64,000 bases of DNA from an uncultured Saprospiraceae bacterium. Lineage in GTDB: Bacteria; Bacteroidota; Bacteroidia; Chitinophagales; Saprospiraceae. Below are positions 61,492 to 64,000 of this stretch, in pieces. The notes beneath the pieces are model-generated. The model had not been told where the DNA came from and did no database searches. It saw only the letters and a list, made by a program, of their open reading frames with translations. Both the position numbers and the translations under genes were made by a program. Location of the stretch: assembly GCA_938015435.1 (NCBI GenBank), contig CALLPN010000029.1, positions 1 to 64,000 on the forward strand. Reading direction: 5' to 3'. Within the stretch, counting starts at the first letter, position 1, and each line of letters begins with the position of its first letter.

Positions 61492-62208
61492 ATGGCGGAA
61501 TCAAATAATAATTTAGAAGAATATTTAGCATCACACTATATCCATAGAAGCAACTGGCTCAGGGCAGCTGTACTAGGCGCTAATGATGGTATACTTTCTA
61601 CAGCGAGTATCGCTATAGGTGTAGCTGCTGCGAGTGCGACGAGAGATCCCATTGTGCTTGCAACGTTAGCTGGTTTAGTGGCTGGAGCATTATCGATGGC
61701 GGCTGGTGAGTATGTATCCGTGAGTTCGCAGACAGATATAGAGCAAGCTGATATTGAGCGTGAACGTCAAGAATTGTTAGACATGCCAGATATAGAACTC
61801 CAACGATTAGCTGACATCTATGTAGAAAGAGGTCTTAAAAAAGATACTGCATTGATTGTCGCCAAAGAATTGACAGAACATGATGCACTTGGGGCTCATG
61901 TAAGGGACGAATTAGGTATCACAGATGCGAGTCAAGCAAATCCTGTGCAAGCAGCTTTAGCTTCTGGATTGGCATTCACTATAGGAGGAATACTTCCTTT
62001 TTTGGTAGTAGTATTTCTTCCACTTGATACTATGGAATTTTCACTTTACGGTTCAGCATTAGTATTTCTGATTCTATTGGGTGCTATATCTGCAAAGACT
62101 GGAGGGAGTAGCATGATGAAAGCAATTATAAGAGTCACTTTTTGGGGTACTATAGCGATGGGGTTGACGGCATTGGTTGGGTATTTTTTTGGAGTGAATG
62201 TCGGTTAA
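61492..62208 (+). CDS. VIT1/CCC1-family iron/manganese transporter
   Basis: A 238-residue membrane protein. It has the N-terminal HYIHRSNWLRAAVLGANDGILSTASIAIGVAAA pattern of VIT1/CCC1 transporters, an AGEYVSVSSQTDIEQADIERERQEL cytoplasmic region rich in acidic residues with conserved Glu metal ligands, and three C-terminal helices. It moves Fe(II)/Mn(II) out of the cytoplasm. Start 61492 (MAESNNNLEEYL); the longer frame overlaps the VOC gene. It closes the second metal operon, in place of the ATPase and CDF protein of the first. Confidence 0.9.
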   Translation: MAESNNNLEEYLASHYIHRSNWLRAAVLGANDGILSTASIAIGVAAASATRDPIVLATLAGLVAGALSMAAGEYVSVSSQTDIEQADIERERQELLDMPDIELQRLADIYVERGLKKDTALIVAKELTEHDALGAHVRDELGITDASQANPVQAALASGLAFTIGGILPFLVVVFLPLDTMEFSLYGSALVFLILLGAISAKTGGSSMMKAIIRVTFWGTIAMGLTALVGYFFGVNVG

Positions 62209-62361
62209 TTTGTTTGTTGTGAGCGTTCAATATAGGGATGGTAAATTTTCATTTTGATACTCTATTATTTATATCAATGAATTATTTTTTTAAAGATATA
62301 TTAATTTGAAGCAACCATTTTTAGACTTTTCGATATATATAGAAGTGTATCAAAGTGTGAA

Positions 62362-64000
62362 ATGATGAAAAAACTATTCCTTTTAGTTGTTGCCAATTTC
62401 ATTTACATTAATTCATATTCTCAATGTGAATGTACGGATTGTCCACTTTTTGTACCCAGTCTAACAACTCAATCAAGTTTAATAAATATTTCAGGTTCCA
62501 CGAATCCAACACTTGGTGTCGGAGGCCAAAGCTTGTGTAAAGTATGCGTGGATATGTCTACAGATGCTATAAATGAAATTGATGTAATTCTTATAGCTCC
62601 TAATGGTTCCAATATTAACCTTGTAACTCAAACAGGGATTAATACAAATGATAATCTCAACTATACAATTTGTTTTCTAGCATGCTCGGAGATTGTAACC
62701 CCAGACGCTGGGCACGCTGATATTTTTGATTCATCTGAGACATGGGGAAGTGATGCGACTTACACAGGTACTTATTTCCCTAACCTAGGATGTCTAGAGG
62801 ATTTAACTGGATCTGTTAATGGAGATTGGACACTGCAAGTTGAAGATTTTGTAGGATGGGATGATACAACTATCAATGATTGGTATTTAGTTTTTGGAGA
62901 CGACTCTGGATTGGGTTGTGCAAATGCATTTGACTGTGGAATTGTTTGTGACGCAGATGCAGGGGATCTTACAATTCTCAATAGCCCAACATGCCCTTCA
63001 GATTTAATTTCGTTTTCATCGTCATCGTATAACAGCGCTTCTTCTTTTGATCAATATTTATTAGTAGCGGATGTTAATGGTGATATAGTTGATTTTGTAC
63101 AAGGTGATACTTACGATTATAGTTATAACTATTGTGGATCATTTACTATTTATAGTTACAATTTTGAAATCGGTGGAGGTTCAACTATTCCGTCTATTGG
63201 AAGTAATATTACTGATTACGACTGCAATGTAAATTGTTGTGATTTAGTCGAGGAAATCATTTCATTTGAAGATAATAATCCTCCATTTTTTACTATCGTT
63301 CCTGAGCACCCAAATTTTCCTGGTGGCGGTTCATTTGTCTCTATTTTTTGCATTGATGATTTGAATCCTATTTTGCCTGCTTCATATAATGACAACTGTA
63401 TAGATCCGGGATCTGTAATGGGAGAAGAAATTAACAACTCATTGCCTTGCGATGGAGGGACGATCATACGTAGGTGGGAAGTAACTGACTCTTGTGCTTC
63501 AGTATCTACAATAGAAGAACAAATAATCACTGTGGAACCTGTTCCTATTGGAGTGTATATTGATCCACCTGTAGATTTAACAGTAGACTGTGGAGATGTA
63601 CCTACTACCTTTATAGACCTAAATTATAGTAATAGTCTTACTAACTCATGTTCATCTAATGGGTCTGCATCACCTATTTTGACAGAAAATTACGACGCCT
63701 GCGGTGGAACAGTATCTGTGACTTGGTCCTCGATTGATGAGTGTAATAGACTAGTAGAGTACGAGCAAATTATTACAGTAATAATATCAGCGGAACCAGA
63801 ATTTGTAAATCCACCTATGGATATTACCGTAGATTGCAATAGCATACCTACTACGGCAGATGCCATCGAAATTACGAATACACTTACTGGATTGTGCGAA
63901 ATCACAGAAATGATTTCACCAACAATTACCAATAATTATAATGGATGTAATGGGCAAGTAGAAATCACTTGGGAATATACTGACGATTGTAATCGAGACT
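62362..64000 (+). CDS. Large Cys-rich secreted protein, partial (runs off window)
   Basis: ATG-ATG-AAA at 62362 starts a signal peptide (KKLFLLVVANFIYINSYSQ) and the frame stays open for 546 codons to the window end. Residues about 60-190 resemble a proprotein-convertase P-domain (IDVILIAPNGSNINLV, DLTGSVNGDWTLQVEDFVGWDD). The later part has repeated HYR-like modules (PVDLTVDCGDVPTT, PMDITVDCNSIPTT; regular Cys pairs). Such proteins are large surface adhesins of Saprospiria-like bacteria, usually with a C-terminal sorting domain that would lie outside. Unrelated to the metal operon; it probably marks the return to ordinary genome content. Confidence 0.8.
   Translation, partial: MMKKLFLLVVANFIYINSYSQCECTDCPLFVPSLTTQSSLINISGSTNPTLGVGGQSLCKVCVDMSTDAINEIDVILIAPNGSNINLVTQTGINTNDNLNYTICFLACSEIVTPDAGHADIFDSSETWGSDATYTGTYFPNLGCLEDLTGSVNGDWTLQVEDFVGWDDTTINDWYLVFGDDSGLGCANAFDCGIVCDADAGDLTILNSPTCPSDLISFSSSSYNSASSFDQYLLVADVNGDIVDFVQGDTYDYSYNYCGSFTIYSYNFEIGGGSTIPSIGSNITDYDCNVNCCDLVEEIISFEDNNPPFFTIVPEHPNFPGGGSFVSIFCIDDLNPILPASYNDNCIDPGSVMGEEINNSLPCDGGTIIRRWEVTDSCASVSTIEEQIITVEPVPIGVYIDPPVDLTVDCGDVPTTFIDLNYSNSLTNSCSSNGSASPILTENYDACGGTVSVTWSSIDECNRLVEYEQIITVIISAEPEFVNPPMDITVDCNSIPTTADAIEITNTLTGLCEITEMISPTITNNYNGCNGQVEITWEYTDDCNRD

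Noticed and set aside
1..64000. CRISPR array, rRNA genes or insertion sequences
   Set aside because: No regularly spaced repeat array, rRNA-like sequence or transposase was seen; the only repeats are those reported.

Overview
The window is AT-rich DNA from a member of the Bacteroidota. Support comes from three proteins with C-terminal type IX secretion (T9SS) sorting domains, RND pumps fused to outer-membrane factors, a Bacteroidota-type tyrosine integrase with RteC, DUF6660 and HYC_CC_PP proteins, and a large Cys-rich adhesin-like protein at the right end. A Saprospiria-like host fits this style, but the sequence alone does not prove it. Almost everything here is accessory DNA: metal resistance, defence and mobile-element genes.

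Layout. (1) 1-903: a cluster of small paralogous genes (types B, A, C) of the family often auto-annotated as plasmid-related protein or 'type I restriction endonuclease subunit M'. A structured RNA element (434-571) precedes the C copy. (2) 1281-6553: a WYL regulator, a frameshifted DUF3127 gene, an unknown gene, a complete-looking retron (ncRNA 3132-3389, RT 3438-4643, unknown partner 4646-5377), a convergent Bacteroidota hypothetical gene and a small DNA-binding-like gene. (3) 6582-7702: two more cassettes (RNA+B, RNA+A). (4) 7833-20748, plus strand: zinc/divalent-metal resistance with a DUF6660 protein, RND-OMF fusion, adaptor, Fur-family regulator, TonB receptor, methyltransferase, GDCCVxC protein, VOC protein, P1B ATPase and CDF-like transporter. 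(5) 20878-44130, minus strand: a long copper/silver operon with CusA, TolC, CusB, an HMA-AraC regulator, multicopper oxidase, CopB ATPase, copper chaperones, MbnP and two di-haem MbnH/CcpA-type proteins. (6) 44239-44701: a sixth cassette. (7) 44861-54474: tRNA-like 3' remnant, terminator, integrase arm-type repeats, integrase, RteC, excisionase-like and replication-type genes, then an ABC-three-component defence system and a DUF4238 gene. (8) 54580-62208: a second, paralogous metal operon (RND-OMF fusion, adaptor, GDCCVxC, VOC, VIT1/CCC1). (9) 62362 to the end: start of a large secreted protein.

How it works together. The two plus-strand operons share a module (periplasmic small protein, RND-OMF fusion, adaptor, GDCCVxC, VOC) and export divalent metals from periplasm and cytoplasm. 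The Fur-family protein probably acts at a TGCAA-N5-TTGCA palindrome found both before the operon and before the TonB receptor. The minus-strand operon handles copper: periplasmic export (CusABC), cytoplasmic export (CopB), oxidation (multicopper oxidase), chaperones and sensing (HMA-AraC).

Most interesting items: the recurring RNA-plus-small-protein cassettes, whose hairpins covary among copies and which flank each cargo block; the retron, whose ncRNA can be folded by eye but whose partner protein I do not recognise; and three palindromes at exact 33-bp spacing inside a replication-type gene.
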